The translations under genes were made by a program, and so were the position numbers. Positions 1 through 10,626 of a stretch of 64,000 nt of DNA are shown here, in pieces. Position 1 is the stretch's first letter. Every line of letters begins with the position of its first letter. The stretch is from contig JASSKH010000006.1 of the NCBI GenBank assembly GCA_031763025.1, positions 14,163,479 through 14,227,478 of the forward strand, in the 5' to 3' direction. The DNA comes from Macrocystis pyrifera. Taxonomy: Eukaryota > Sar > Phaeophyceae > Laminariales > Laminariaceae. The notes beneath the pieces are model-generated. The model ran no database searches. It had not been told where the DNA came from and worked only from the letters and a program-made list of their open reading frames with translations.

Positions 1-230
1 CCGGGTTCTGCGAGAATGTGGCAAAACTACCAGCAAGGACGGCGTCTTCCCGAACACGGTCCCAGATAGCGCAGTCGAAGTTGTGCACGCCTCGACCGAG
101 GCGTTTGCGCTCGCGTGAGTCTGGCGAGGCCATAATCCACTCCGCTGGGGCGTCGTCCTGCAAAAGGTGAGCATTTTCAGTCATCATATACAGCTCCGTG
201 CAGGAATATGACACATCGTCAATGACAAAA
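1..230 (-). pseudogene. EL-A NADAR domain, cut by window edge
   Basis: The minus strand matches the first half of the NADAR domain of EL-C, including the segment rich in Ala, Glu and Met at the start of the domain. Only the amino-terminal side is in the window. It is part of a decayed retroelement and is assigned by similarity to 31730-31990. Confidence 0.6.
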
Positions 231-1767
231 GACGAGGGGGAACACTGCGAAAAATAAGAGGGGGGCTGCCAGAACAGTACCACCCGCTCCGTTGTATGCT
301 CGAGAGTAGGGTCAAAGACCGACGGTGCCGAGCCGTCGGTGACCGCGGCGTGTGGGGTGGGGGGGTGCTTCTCTGAGAACACTGAGCCCTTGGTGTACGA
401 GACGAGTCCGTTTCCACGTTTACTGGCTCTGTGTCGCCATTGCTCGTAGGCAAAAAATCGCCAGAAGGTTCTCTTGCTGCGCCCGATGATCTCTGTCCTG
501 GACCAAAGGGAGCAGGGGGTTCTGAGCCCGTTCTGCTTGACGAGAGCTGTGATTCTTCCGAATTTAACGGGTATGCTGTCCGGTAGATCTAGCCGGAGGC
601 CGTGGAGTCACCACTGGTTCGACGGACAGTGCCAGGTTTTTCCTGTTCCACTGGAGCCGAAGGAGCGCTGAGCACGTGGAGTGGCGTGCGCGAAGAACAA
701 AGAGGGCTTGCAGACCCTGTAGACGTCTTCAAGAACGATGCTCAGGTGGGGGGCAACAAAGTGTCTACCGGAGAGGGCTTCCGTCCTGTAGACCTGGTGG
801 GGAAGGGGTACGAGGTAGCTAATCTTGTCGACTCCTCCTTGATAGGAAAAAGGGTGGAGCGGCCACCGTTATTGCGAGGAAACGCCGAGTCGAGCTTCAA
901 CCGAGATCTTGGGGTTCGGTGTTTGCCTTCCCGCACCTCAAACCGACCGCCACCGCATGGCCGGGAGGTGTAGGAGGGGGACACCCTCGCTGAAAAAAAA
1001 CCGAACGACGCGACGGCGCGACACTCGTCGTGTTGCGCGGTGCGTGGTTCGGGAGAGTGGCGTTTGTCGTGCCTGCTCTCTTGCTCAGGCTGAGGAGAGG
1101 GGCGTTTGAGGCGCGGGCTCCCGACGTCGGGGAAGGCACCCGGGCGCTCCCCGGAGAAAGCAGTGGAACTGGGTCGCTGCGTCGGTCCGAAGAACCGAGT
1201 AACGCACGGGGCGGGAGCGGAGTAGGTCGACACTGAGTGCTGAGCGAGCCTGGGACGCCAGCATCTTGTGAAATCAATGTTTTTTCTCCCGACAATGCTG
1301 GCGGCGGGCGGGCAGGAGGAGCCGAACCGCTGTCGACCTGTCAGTTGCCGGCGCGGAAGGTGCCTGGCTGGCGTCCATTCCCGAGATATGCGAGGCACCG
1401 TAGCGAACCCCCGAGACGGGAGCCGGGACGGAAGAGGTAGGGGCGGTTGAACCACCACCGTGATGACGGGAGTGGGACTGCTGGTGTCCTCGTGCCGCGT
1501 GTGTGTTGTAGCCGTCACCTTGCCTGTTTTGCTGACCCTGGCCGTGATGTTGCCCACGCGAGTGGCCGGGGCGACGCCTGTGTTTCTTGTGGTTGTGTTT
1601 GTTCGGTCATGAATTGTTCTCGCGGCGGTGTCTGATCATGCGTTCTTGCCAACGACGGAACGCCTCGACGTCGTCGCCGAGCGTTCCGAGGTGGGGGTTT
1701 AAGATACCACTAAGGTTTAGAAAAAGGTGTCAACACTGTCGGAGAGAGTGTGTGTCTTCGTGGTAGT

Positions 1768-4700
1768 TTAAACAGTGCCCTCGGTTTTCGCTGAGGGCGG
1801 CTGGGCGAGCGGACGATGAAAGTAGGCCGCTCTTGAGGGGAGGGCCGTCGGTCTGGATGGACATGCAAACGGCGTGAACTTCAGCATAGTGGTGTTCCTC
1901 ATGGGGCCAGCAATTGGAAGAGGTGTCAAGCCACGGGTCGAGGCAGTCTCATTCATCACAAGCGGATTATTGCGCGATACCGTCTGCCAAAGAAGGCGAA
2001 GTGTCCGGCCCTGGTCGCGACCATTATTGGCGGGCCGGGGCCCCGACGGGGCGGATGACCGCACACCCGCCGAGGCAGCGGGCAAAGAAAAATATTTTTC
2101 GCCGTTGACGGCAGGTGTCTTATTGTTCGCAAGAGTCTTGAAAGCTGACCACATGGCGTCCAAAGTGCCGAACAGCCTCGATACCGTAGCCAAAGCTCCC
2201 GGGTACAGCGTGGGCATCAAGCTGGGGTACTGCTCGTTCACTGCCATCCTGCCATCCGAATTACCTCCAAAACAACCTCCACCCCCGGTGCCAAAACACC
2301 CTCAGCCCCCGTCGCTGCTCACACCACTCCTCGCAATGCACGGCTAAAATCGCACAAAGGGGTCCCGTTAGACACGCCAAAATTATGCAACTTGGTGTAG
2401 TTGGCCCCCGTGTTGGTGCGGTCGAAGTGGTTGCTCAGCAACCTCAGGAGGAGCGTGAACGCCTCCGGTCCCGTCGATCTAGCTGCGAGGGCGCGCGACA
2501 CCTCTTGCTGGTTGCGTGTGTGAACTCTGGGACGGGGGCTCTTGTGTTGCCGTTCGAGGAAAAACTGGGAGAACTAGTTCGAGAAGGGTTTCCTCGTGGG
2601 CCGTATCGGCCGTCACCCGATCGCTCCTTCCTCTTTCCCCGGCTTTTCCGTCGTCCAGCCCCGTTTCGCCGAAACGTACTACCTTCATTGTCCGCGCCCG
2701 AGCCCCGGCGGAACCTGCCGTCTGGACCGAATCTCCTCCAACCCTCGGGCGCCGGCCGGCCTGGTCGCCAACGCGGTAGCGAGAGCGGTCTCGGGCCACA
2801 GAGCTGTAGTCAACTCCCCGGTGTCCGCTGGAGGAGGCGAGGTGGTGTCCAGCATCCGGTCCCGAGTAGGGGAAGTGGGGTTCCTGGTGGGCGGTGTGTG
2901 ACCGCCGCTTGCAGTAGAGGAGGTACGCGACAGGTTTCGGCCAAGAGACGGTGGCGGGAGAAGCGTCGTGCGCCTTCTGGAGGCTGACTACCAGAGCCAT
3001 AGTGTACGCTTGGCGTTGTTAAGCCGCCCAGGAATCGTCCGCCATCCCGAGCCAAGCGTCGTGGGCGGAGAAGTCTTCTGCCGGCATCTCGCGTCGGAGG
3101 CGGCGAGCGGCAGAGACCACCAGGGCCGCCGCCTCGGGGGGGGAGCACGGGTTCGGCTCGGCCGCCATGCAGGCGACACTCCCCTGCAAGAAGTCCAGAT
3201 CCCCGGTACGCTTGGTCCGGGCGTCTATCGCGATCGCGGCGAGGGGACACGAGTTCGTGGGGCCAAGGCCGGGGGCTGGAGCGGCCTTCGTTGTGGTCGC
3301 GGCAAGAGGAAGGCTCTCCGCTGGGGCCCTTGTCTCGGCAGCCCGACGGTTCTGGATGGAAGCGGTCACCCGGGCAGCCCGCAGCGCTTCACTGGTTCGA
3401 GATATGGAGTCTCGCGCACAAGAGGCGGAGCGTACGGCTTCCTCGGAGGCCGTGGTGGCAGCCATGGCGACCGCGACGGCAGCCGTGGAGGCGCGGGCGA
3501 CAGTCGCAGCCGTGAGCTCGGCCGACACGCGCGTCTGCGCCCGACGACTAACCGTTGTCGCCTAGGCAGGCCTCGGCGGTAGCCAAAGCCCGCTCGGCCG
3601 CGATGACGTCGGGGTGGTTGCCAGCGGCAGCAGGAGTCCGCGCGGCCGCGACAGCATCGGCCTGGTCGGGCGCGGGGCGTTCGGCTGTTGTCCCCGCGTC
3701 AAGACTCGAAAGGGTAGCCCAATGCTGGATCACAGCCGCCTGCTCCTGCGGCGAGAGGGAGGTCCACGCTCCAGGTAGTCGGGGGGGGGGGGGGGGGCTG
3801 GGCACTGTCTGGGTCCTCGGCCGCCAGTCCTGCGTCCTTCGCGGTAGCCAGCCGCTCATTCTCTGAATCAGGGGGCTCGAAGTCCACGGCGTCGTCCAGA
3901 ATCGTGGGGCCCGCGGGCTCGGGTGTCCTCGCTCCTGACGAGGGAGAGGAGTCGAAAGTCCTCAAACCGCTGGGAGACCTGGCTGGGTTGGGTGACTTCT
4001 TCCGTGCTTTTGTCGTCCGTGATATGCTAAGGCGGGGGCGGGCGGAAAACGCCGCGGCAAAGGGCGACACCGGGGCAGGGGGGGACCGGAAACGGCGGTT
4101 CTCAGGGTCGTGGAGCGTAGAAACAGCGATGGCAGGAGCCGCGGCATGTGTGTCGTATATCTGTGATCAAGGCATGGCGCGCCATTCGGCGGGCGCGCCT
4201 CGACCCTAGATGGTGTCGCGATAGGGTGGTGGCAGTCGCGGTTTATACGTGTACTAACAGCAAGTGTAGTTGGTGTTGGTACGTCCCCGGTACTGGAGGG
4301 CCTATTAAAAGCATCGTCCCCTCTAGCAGCAAGATTAAAACTCGCATCAGAACGAGAATGCTCAGCCAAATCGTCACTGGTAGCTACAGCAGCGGGCACT
4401 CCGGTACTTGAGGGCCTATCAAAAGCATCGTCCTCGCTAACAGCAGTATCAGGAAGAGAATTCGCAGCAGAATCGTTACAGAAGCGGGCACTCCGGTACT
4501 GGAGGGCGAATCAAAAACATCGTCCCCTCTAACACCAGTATTAAAAATCGCGTCAAGACGAGAATTTTCAGCAGAATCGTCACGGGTAGCTACAGCAGCG
4601 GGCACTCTGGTACTGGCGGGCCTATCAAAAGCACCGTCCCCTCTAACACAAGTATTAAAATTCGCAGCAGTAGTGGAATTTCCAGCGGAATCGGCGTCGG

Positions 4701-5630
4701 TGGTTACAGCAGCGGGCGAAAAGGGCGCAATCCTGAAATCCAGTGTGCCGTCTCGTGGGCGAGGGGCGGGAAAAATTTCACGAGCGGCCGTAGCGCTCCC
4801 TCTAACAGCAGCATGAAAACTCGAAGCAGCACTGTAATGTCCAGGATCTCTGTTTGTAGCTATCAATATAGCAGAGCAGGAAGCAGGCTCAACACTGAAA
4901 TCCAGTGTGCTATCGTGGGGCCGTGGCACGGAAAACAAATCACGAGTGGCAGTATCACTCGTGGTCATCCTACGAGTACGATCAGAGTCGGACATCAGTG
5001 GAATGCGAGGCGGATAAACAGTCTCAAATACTCTCTCATCTGGCCCAGAAGCAGGTAGACCCGGCGGCGAAGAGCACAGCTGGGTTGCCTGGAGATCGCT
5101 GCGTCTTGGTTAGTCCGACGTGCTACGGCCCGGAGCAGACGCAGCTGGCTCCACGGGCTGGCTGGGTACACGCTCAGCGGAGCGGGGTCTTCCAGGTGGC
5201 TTGGACAGCAGAGGGCACGAATAGTGAGACACTGCTGCAAGACCCAAGGCCTGGCTGGTGGCGCGCGTCACGCACTCTAAGGAGCGGGGGCGTCCAGTTG
5301 TCTTAAACGGCAGAGCTCGCTCGGCCGAGCGAGACATGGAAGGGGTCTTGGATGAGGTCCGTCTGGCGGAGGCTGCTCGGGTCCCGTTAGGGGGCTCCGG
5401 TCGAAGCTCTTTCTCCTTATGGTCTGTTGTACAAGGCGCTCGATCCACATCATTCTCATGGGGCTCCTGCCTAGACTGGTGCTCGTCTTGTTAGTCTGTT
5501 GTACAAGGCGCTCGATCCACATCGACGGGCCCTGGGCGGTGGGACACTGAGGGGCCCTGGGCCTCAGTGGCTCGGCCATCGTGAGCGGAAGCAGACCCTC
5601 CCGCTTCTTGAGTCTCCATCGTGCAGTGGC
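1768..5630 (-). pseudogene. EL-A gag region (capsid, Ala-rich segment, repeats, N-terminus)
   Basis: Gag-like coding matter is spread over several minus-strand segments. A capsid-like part lies near 1768-2500, with the shared motif PSLMPTLYPG. An Ala-rich part lies near 2800-3860. A segment at about 4200-4750 is built of roughly 38-residue units. A Pro/Ser-rich amino-terminal part with the DRAPCTTD motif lies near 5110-5620. The order matches EL-C. Gag of this superfamily forms the particle that packages element RNA. The region is decayed, and a long G run near 3780 lies in it. Confidence 0.65.
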
Positions 5631-5713
5631 CGGAACAAACTTACTCCACAATAGGAAAGCAAACAAAACAAAACAGTCACAAACAACTCAAACCGACAAA
5701 AAAGCGAAAAGTC

Positions 5714-5732
5714 CTAAGCCGTCGACGCCACT
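5714..5732 (-). other. EL-A putative primer binding site
   Basis: Directly inside the 5' LTR, the minus strand reads gTGGCGTCGACGGC. A TGG start one base after the LTR is typical for pairing with the CCA end of a tRNA primer. EL-C has the same start at the same place. The tRNA species is not identified. Confidence 0.5.
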
Positions 5733-6010
5733 TGTTAAGATCAAGGTTGCGGGACACTTCGTATCCCTGGACAGGTCTGACTTTTAAGTCGGTAATCGTT
5801 TGCACTCACGTGTATTGCTTGCTTAGCTATATAAGAAGAGCAGTTGTGTTCCTTTAGTGCCCGCGGAGACTGAGACCAAGCTCGTGCGTCTCTGGAGAAC
5901 TCCTGATTTTCCGTCGAAGATACGCCTTCCAAGTACTACAAAGACGTTCCCAGTGCCTGAACCCAGGTAATTACCGGGCTTTCAACCTCATACAAAGCAG
6001 TATCATAATA
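5733..6010 (-). repeat. EL-A 5' LTR
   Basis: This 278-bp segment is homologous over its whole length to the two EL-C LTRs. It starts TGTTAAGATCAAG and ends near TATCATAATA; the EL-C counterpart ends ATCTTAACA. Gag coding lies to its left on the minus strand, so this is the 5' LTR. The flank at 6011 is unrelated sequence, which marks the insertion border. Confidence 0.88.
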
Positions 6011-6382
6011 GGAACCCGGCCGCCCCCTCCCTTGGGGTTAAGGTATGGTAAGTTTAATTACAAGTTGGCAGTCTATGTTGGGTGTGTGTTGTATAAGATA
6101 CTACTGTAGTTTAAGGGTGGATAAGATCCAGCACTTATCAATAATAATGCCAGATTCATGATCAAAACAAACGTCTATTACGGAGATCCATAGTTAACGG
6201 GACCAAATTTTGTTAGTAAAAATAGGTAAATATATAGTTTTTTTTATCTATACCATAGGTCCTGTTAACTATGGACCCCCGTAATAATAAGCGGCTAACT
6301 TCTTCAACTAATTGGTAAAAATAATTCAGGCCTGATAGGCTCAAAAACTGTGTAACTTCAGCCTCTTCAGCCAATGAACGCA
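6011..6382. other. AT-rich spacer between EL-A and EL-B
   Basis: This is unique-looking sequence without a convincing gene. It contains one small inverted-repeat transposon (6178-6284) and ends at the EL-B target duplication (6383-6386). Confidence 0.6.
6178..6284. mobile_element. MITE with TTACGG termini, copy 1
   Basis: This is a 107-bp element with inverted ends of about 27 bp. The left arm starts TTACGGAGATCCATAGTTAA and the right arm read in reverse starts TTACGGGGGTCCATAGTTAA. It is flanked by TA on both sides (6176-6177 and 6285-6286), as expected for a Tc1/mariner-mobilised MITE. It has no coding capacity. A sister copy of nearly the same length lies at 38632-38735. Confidence 0.8.
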
Positions 6383-6386
6383 CTTA

Positions 6387-6852
6387 TGTGATACGGAGCC
6401 CGTCTCTAGGGTAGTGGTAAGGGTAGTGGCAAGGGACGCAGGTTGTTCTGGCAGCTGGAAAGCAGTGCTTCGCTTCTTCTGATTTAGATCTTCTGATTGA
6501 TGGCGAGAGCTGAGGAGGTGCTCTGGTAGAGAAGTGAGAGGTAGGGGGGCGGGACTCGACGCCCAGATATACTCGTCCCACCCCACGCCACAAACTCTCC
6601 TAAATTCCTCTTATCTGATGTACTCCAACAGAACTTTCCTAATGGCTACCGATCGTTCTTCTGCTAATATAAGAACTTCTCACTTCGTAGTCCTATCTGC
6701 ATCACGGAACATTCCTAAAATAACGATACTCTCGACTAACGGAATATCCGCCGGGTTAATCCATTCTTTGGATTATTCTCGTATTCGTGGAACTACAAAA
6801 CTGCAACGTATTATCTATATCTATAGCCCATGAATACTCTACTCATATCACA
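6387..6852 (-). repeat. EL-B 3' LTR
   Basis: This 466-bp repeat is essentially identical to 19646-20111 (one difference noticed, in the CTGCTAA-AT stretch). It starts TGTGATACGGAGCC and ends CTCATATCACA, with 7-bp inverted termini. It is unrelated to the EL-A/EL-C LTR. Confidence 0.95.
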
Positions 6853-8435
6853 TTAGCCCACCCTGAATAGTCGTATATGCAGACCACAAGATGGTCGGAG
6901 GGTGATGACAAAGTTCATCCCGAACGGCCAGAAAAAGGTGGTCGAAGATGCGGCTATTCGAAACAAAAGAAATGAGGCTATAGATCCCCCCACACCTCGT
7001 AATAAAACCCAAATACTACGAAGAGGGGGTGTTCGCTGCGAACAACGACGGAAAGGGAGACTACAGGAGAGAGACACAGAACTCGTAGCAGAGGCGAAGG
7101 GAAAAATCACCCAAAATGAAAACAAATAAAGACGAACGCAAAATGAGGCAGAAACCGAAAGCGAAGGCCGAAGAAGAAAACGAAGACCCAAATGAAGGCA
7201 AAAGAAGGACGTACAAGCGTTTCACTGGAGCCATTGTCTGGGGCCCAAGGAAGTACGAAAGGGTTGTTCACTGAACCGGGTTGGCGAACGAGGAAACTCT
7301 AAAAAGGAGACAGCGGTCACAATTCAAAAACATATATAGATATATATCCGCTAGGCCCCATGCCTTGTCTTGTGGCGAAGGTCCTAACACGGTAGTCATC
7401 ATGCGAGACAGAAGGGACACAGCTAGAGTGCTATGAGGGCTGCGTGTACTAGGGACTGCTAAAACCGAGAGACGCAACAAACAACGCGGCGTCTCGGAGA
7501 CCTGTCCGTGGTGTGAACAAAACCAGCAAACGTAGCAAGGTAGCCAACTCAACAAAAACAAACTCAAAGACGGTGGCGGCAAGAAAATCGCAAGAAAATC
7601 CGCAAGAAAATCGGCCTAATGCGTGCAGTTCGAAGTTGTAGATAGTGCGGGGCCCAAAAACTAGCGTGTGCAACTCGGTCAACCGGGGCGACATTAAACG
7701 TGGTGTCGTTTGCCAGAGGACAGAGGGGGTGTGCGGGATACCGGACAAGAAAGAAAGAAGAAGAAAAGGGAAAGAGAAAACGAAATACCATCGGGACCAG
7801 AAAACAGACAAAAAGCTGGACACAGGTCAGGAGAGATCGATCGTGTCCGAACCGCATATGTATGGCCGATAACTCAGCGGCCTTCCGGGGCGGCAATGCT
7901 ATCGGGACCCTACTTGTCAAACATGGAAGAAACACGGGTGAGCTGGAAGCTCGATATAGTCTTAGCTCGAGGACCGTCTGAAACACGGGTCGGCGGAAGT
8001 CGACTAAGGTCAGAGCACAGCTCAGGCTACAACACGATTTTACCTCGGCGTGATATCGCCGATAATTGGCTGTAGGCTAGTGGAGTACAAACACAAATGC
8101 AAATGAAGGTATCGCTACGAGTCAGTGGCCTGAACGTAAGGAGGTTACACGGAGCCGTAGGCGATAAGAAGAAAAACAAACGGGGGGGGGGGGGGGGGGG
8201 GGGGGGGACGATGATACTCCCAAACACACCCAAAAAAAAGAAAAACATACACGGCCTCGGATCGGTAGCCAACACGGGGTCGGTCAAGCGATACCGGTGG
8301 CGGTAGATGGAAACAAACACTCCCAAGAAGATGACTGCTGATGACTATTGAAGACTAACCCTGAAGAACTACCCTTAAGATATTGTAGACTAACCAGAAC
8401 CAAATACCCAGAACTAACAAAAGACTAAACTAAGG
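6853..8435. other. EL-B 3' non-coding region with 26-bp G tract
   Basis: No convincing protein is encoded between the integrase stop and the 3' LTR. The block next to the LTR (6853-6957) resembles the same position in EL-C (25003-25100) and EL-D (59480-59583). It shares the GTATATGCAG motif and GAAGATGCGGCT. A run of 26 consecutive G lies at about 8182-8207. The rest is purine-rich (A/G) sequence. Confidence 0.6.
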
Positions 8436-9929
8436 CTAACCAGGGGGGGGAGTGGAAACGGTGGGGGTTCCGCGGGACACATCAGAGTTCCGCAGCACCC
8501 CACGTGCTAGGCTCCCATTCCCATGGCGTTGAAGACACCACGATCCGTATACGGCGTTCCGTGCTGTAGTGTAGCGGGCGGGTTGGAGGTCGATCTTGAT
8601 CGGGCCGGGGTCGTCCAGGAACCGGACGATGTAGGGGTTTCCCGGTGAAGACTCCGGCGGAGTTCCCGAAGAGGCGTCAGGGGGTGAGCCGTGGGCGACC
8701 TTGCCCAGCCACCAAAGGCCGTCGCGCGCCTTGTACCATATGTGTGCTCCGGAGGGTAGGATGGTGGTGCTGAAGTTGTGGAGCCAAAGGCTGCGGGAGA
8801 CCAAGGCGTAGCCTGGGGCGAGGAAGATTTGTCCCTGAGATCGGGCCAGTTCGCGGTGAGCGGCGCCGATGCGCATCTGGCGGTAGAGGCGGTTCGTCTG
8901 GCGGTGCTGGGTTGGTGATCGTGACCAGTAAAGTAGGATGTGGCGCCGGAAGTGTTGAAGGTCCAGCTCGCGTTCCCACGAGGGGCTGAGAAGTCCAGTC
9001 CAGTGAGTCTCGTACAGAACGGCGATGACCCCGCCGCGGCCGCGTACGAGTTGATGGCCAGTGATCTGCTCGACCTCGAGGCGTTCCGGTGGAGGAGTGA
9101 CGTCGTCGACGGTGACGTGGTAAGGGGGGGACTTGGCGGCAGAAGCTGTGAGCACGTATGCAGTAAGGTCCGCGGGCAGATGCTTGGGGATGTCGCTGGT
9201 GTCGTCGGGGTTCCGGCAAGGTTTGCATCGTTGGACGGAGACGCGTGGCTTGGAGTCCCGTCCCGGAAGGTCCGATGGAAGGTCGAGGAAAAGTAGTTTG
9301 TCGTGAAGGGGGCGATTGTCGGGGGTGTTTGAGGCGGGCGTCGGCCCTACGGCAAGGACCTTGAAGGGGCCATTCCAGTTCAGGGAAAGCTTCGCCTTGA
9401 GGACGGTTGCGTCGGTGCCCTTTTTGACGCCTTGGCGGATGGTTGAGGCGGAGTTGTAGACCCAAACCCAGCCGCCTACGGTGAAGGGGGGGGATGCTAG
9501 GAGGGCGGCCATGATGGGCGCATTGCGGCGCTGAAGACGCGAGACGGTGAGTCGGTGTAGTTCGCGGACGAGGGAATAGGCGCGTCGTTGTCGGTCGGTG
9601 GCGAGGTTGATGTAAACCAGGTGATCGCGGTCCAGGCTTTGGTGACCACCGATATTGTCGGGTTCGAAGACCGAGAGCGGGAGGCGAGGAAGGTGGCCCA
9701 TGTGGATTTCGTTAGGTGCAAGCCCTGTGGCGGCGTTCACGGAATTGTTGTAGGCCGACGACACGTGTGGGAGCAGCACGTCCCCAGTCGGTCTGCTGTT
9801 CGTTGCCAACCATAGAGAGCATTTGGGCCAGTACGTGGTTGACGCGCTCGACGCCGCCGTTGGTGCAGGGGTGGTAGGAGCTGGTGTTGACCTTGTGGAT
9901 GCCAAGGCGTTCGTAGACGATGTTCGCAA
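8436..9929 (-). CDS. EL-B integrase C-terminus with chromodomain and Tudor-like domain
   Basis: This 497-residue open segment is the distal part of the integrase polyprotein. Residues 57-140 continue the integrase core tail (AYNNSVNAATGLAPNE). Residues 152-195 form the GPY/F-type barrel (LNWNGPFKVLAVG). Residues 284-335 are chromodomain-like: LEVEQITGHQ, then YETHWTGLLSPSWERE, then DLQHFRRHILLYW. Residues 392-465 form a second small barrel with HIWYKARDGLWWLGK followed by YIVRFLDDPGPIK, resembling Tudor/Agenet folds. In chromoviruses the chromodomain helps direct integration to marked chromatin. The Tudor-like add-on is my inference from residue pattern. A near neighbour segment (9712-10626) supplies the catalytic core. 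Confidence 0.85.
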   Translation of the reverse strand: MRTSSTNALASTRSTPAPTTPAPTAASSASTTYWPKCSLWLATNSRPTGDVLLPHVSSAYNNSVNAATGLAPNEIHMGHLPRLPLSVFEPDNIGGHQSLDRDHLVYINLATDRQRRAYSLVRELHRLTVSRLQRRNAPIMAALLASPPFTVGGWVWVYNSASTIRQGVKKGTDATVLKAKLSLNWNGPFKVLAVGPTPASNTPDNRPLHDKLLFLDLPSDLPGRDSKPRVSVQRCKPCRNPDDTSDIPKHLPADLTAYVLTASAAKSPPYHVTVDDVTPPPERLEVEQITGHQLVRGRGGVIAVLYETHWTGLLSPSWERELDLQHFRRHILLYWSRSPTQHRQTNRLYRQMRIGAAHRELARSQGQIFLAPGYALVSRSLWLHNFSTTILPSGAHIWYKARDGLWWLGKVAHGSPPDASSGTPPESSPGNPYIVRFLDDPGPIKIDLQPARYTTARNAVYGSWCLQRHGNGSLARGVLRNSDVSRGTPTVSTPPPG

Positions 9930-10626
9930 GCTTGGAGGTGAAGTGTAGTCCGTTGTCGGAGAGAAGTGTAACCGGGCACCCCCAGAGAGGGATGTACTCG
10001 TTCAGGAAGATGTCGGCAGTGCCGGTGGCCGTGAATTGCGCCGCTGAAACGGCATACATATCGGCGCGGCGGCTGAAGCGGTCTGTGAAGAGGAGGATGT
10101 GGACGTTCCCGCGCGGCGTGAGCGGCAGGGGCCCGAAGTAGTCGACGCTGACGGTGATGCCAGGCCCGTTGGGCAAAGGAAGAGAAAGGATGGGCCAACG
10201 AATGGTGTGCCGGGAGGTCTTCCGCGCCTGGCATTGAAGGCAACGGCGGATCCACCAGCGGACGGAAGCGTCCATGCCAATCCACCAAAAGAAACGTGCC
10301 AACATGCGGACCGTTCGGGTGACTCCCAGGTGTAGGGAGGTGGTGGCGTGGCATGTGTTCAGCACCCAAGGGCGCATTAACATTGGCACGTAGACGCGTG
10401 GGGTAGAGGGGGGGCGGGTGGTGGTAGGCTGTTCCCGGATGAGGTTGTGGGTGGTCGTTGGACCAGGAGGGCGGTTTCGTCGTCGGTACGGTGTAGCTTG
10501 CTTTTGGAGGCAAGAGTGAGGACGTCCGAAAGTTGTGGGCGCCGGGCCGGGGGGATGAAGTCCAGGAGGTCGTGCGGCGTGGGGCTGGGGGAGTCCAACG
10601 ACAGGAAGCGGATGGTGGCGCAGCAC
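9712..10626 (-). CDS. EL-B integrase, zinc-binding and catalytic core
   Basis: Integrase inserts the double-stranded cDNA copy into host DNA. The H2C2 finger is visible as CHATTSLHLG followed by CLQCQARK. The core then shows VDYFGPL, LLSDNGLHF and GGVERVNH, which place the D, D and E of the catalytic triad. This is the standard Ty3/gypsy arrangement. The segment sits upstream of the chromodomain part on the minus strand. Confidence 0.88.
   Translation of the reverse strand: MLRHHPLPVVGLPQPHAARPPGLHPPGPAPTTFGRPHSCLQKQATPYRRRNRPPGPTTTHNLIREQPTTTRPPSTPRVYVPMLMRPWVLNTCHATTSLHLGVTRTVRMLARFFWWIGMDASVRWWIRRCLQCQARKTSRHTIRWPILSLPLPNGPGITVSVDYFGPLPLTPRGNVHILLFTDRFSRRADMYAVSAAQFTATGTADIFLNEYIPLWGCPVTLLSDNGLHFTSKLANIVYERLGIHKVNTSSYHPCTNGGVERVNHVLAQMLSMVGNEQQTDWGRAAPTRVVGLQQFRERRHRACT

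Larger units (their letters stand above)
1..6010 (-). mobile_element. EL-A: Ty3/gypsy chromovirus-type retrotransposon, 5' part
   Basis: This is the 5' portion of a gypsy-type LTR retrotransposon read on the minus strand, with its 5' LTR at the right end (5733-6010). The left side runs off the window inside the NADAR-coding part. Base 1 corresponds to about 31730 of EL-C, and most of the stretch follows EL-C in order: NADAR, basic linker, capsid, Ala-rich gag, 38-residue gag repeats, gag N-terminus, primer site, LTR. Parts are assigned by this colinearity and by protein similarity in the minus frames. It is broken (roughly ten or more breaks in the visible part) and no longer coding. The partner LTR is outside the window, so its age cannot be measured. 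Its LTR is clearly diverged from those of EL-C, which suggests a distinct, older insertion. Confidence 0.85.

Noticed and set aside
9588-9815. Plus-strand frames opposite the integrase and similar antisense frames throughout the gypsy elements
   Set aside because: They are GC-driven shadows of the real minus-strand coding parts.
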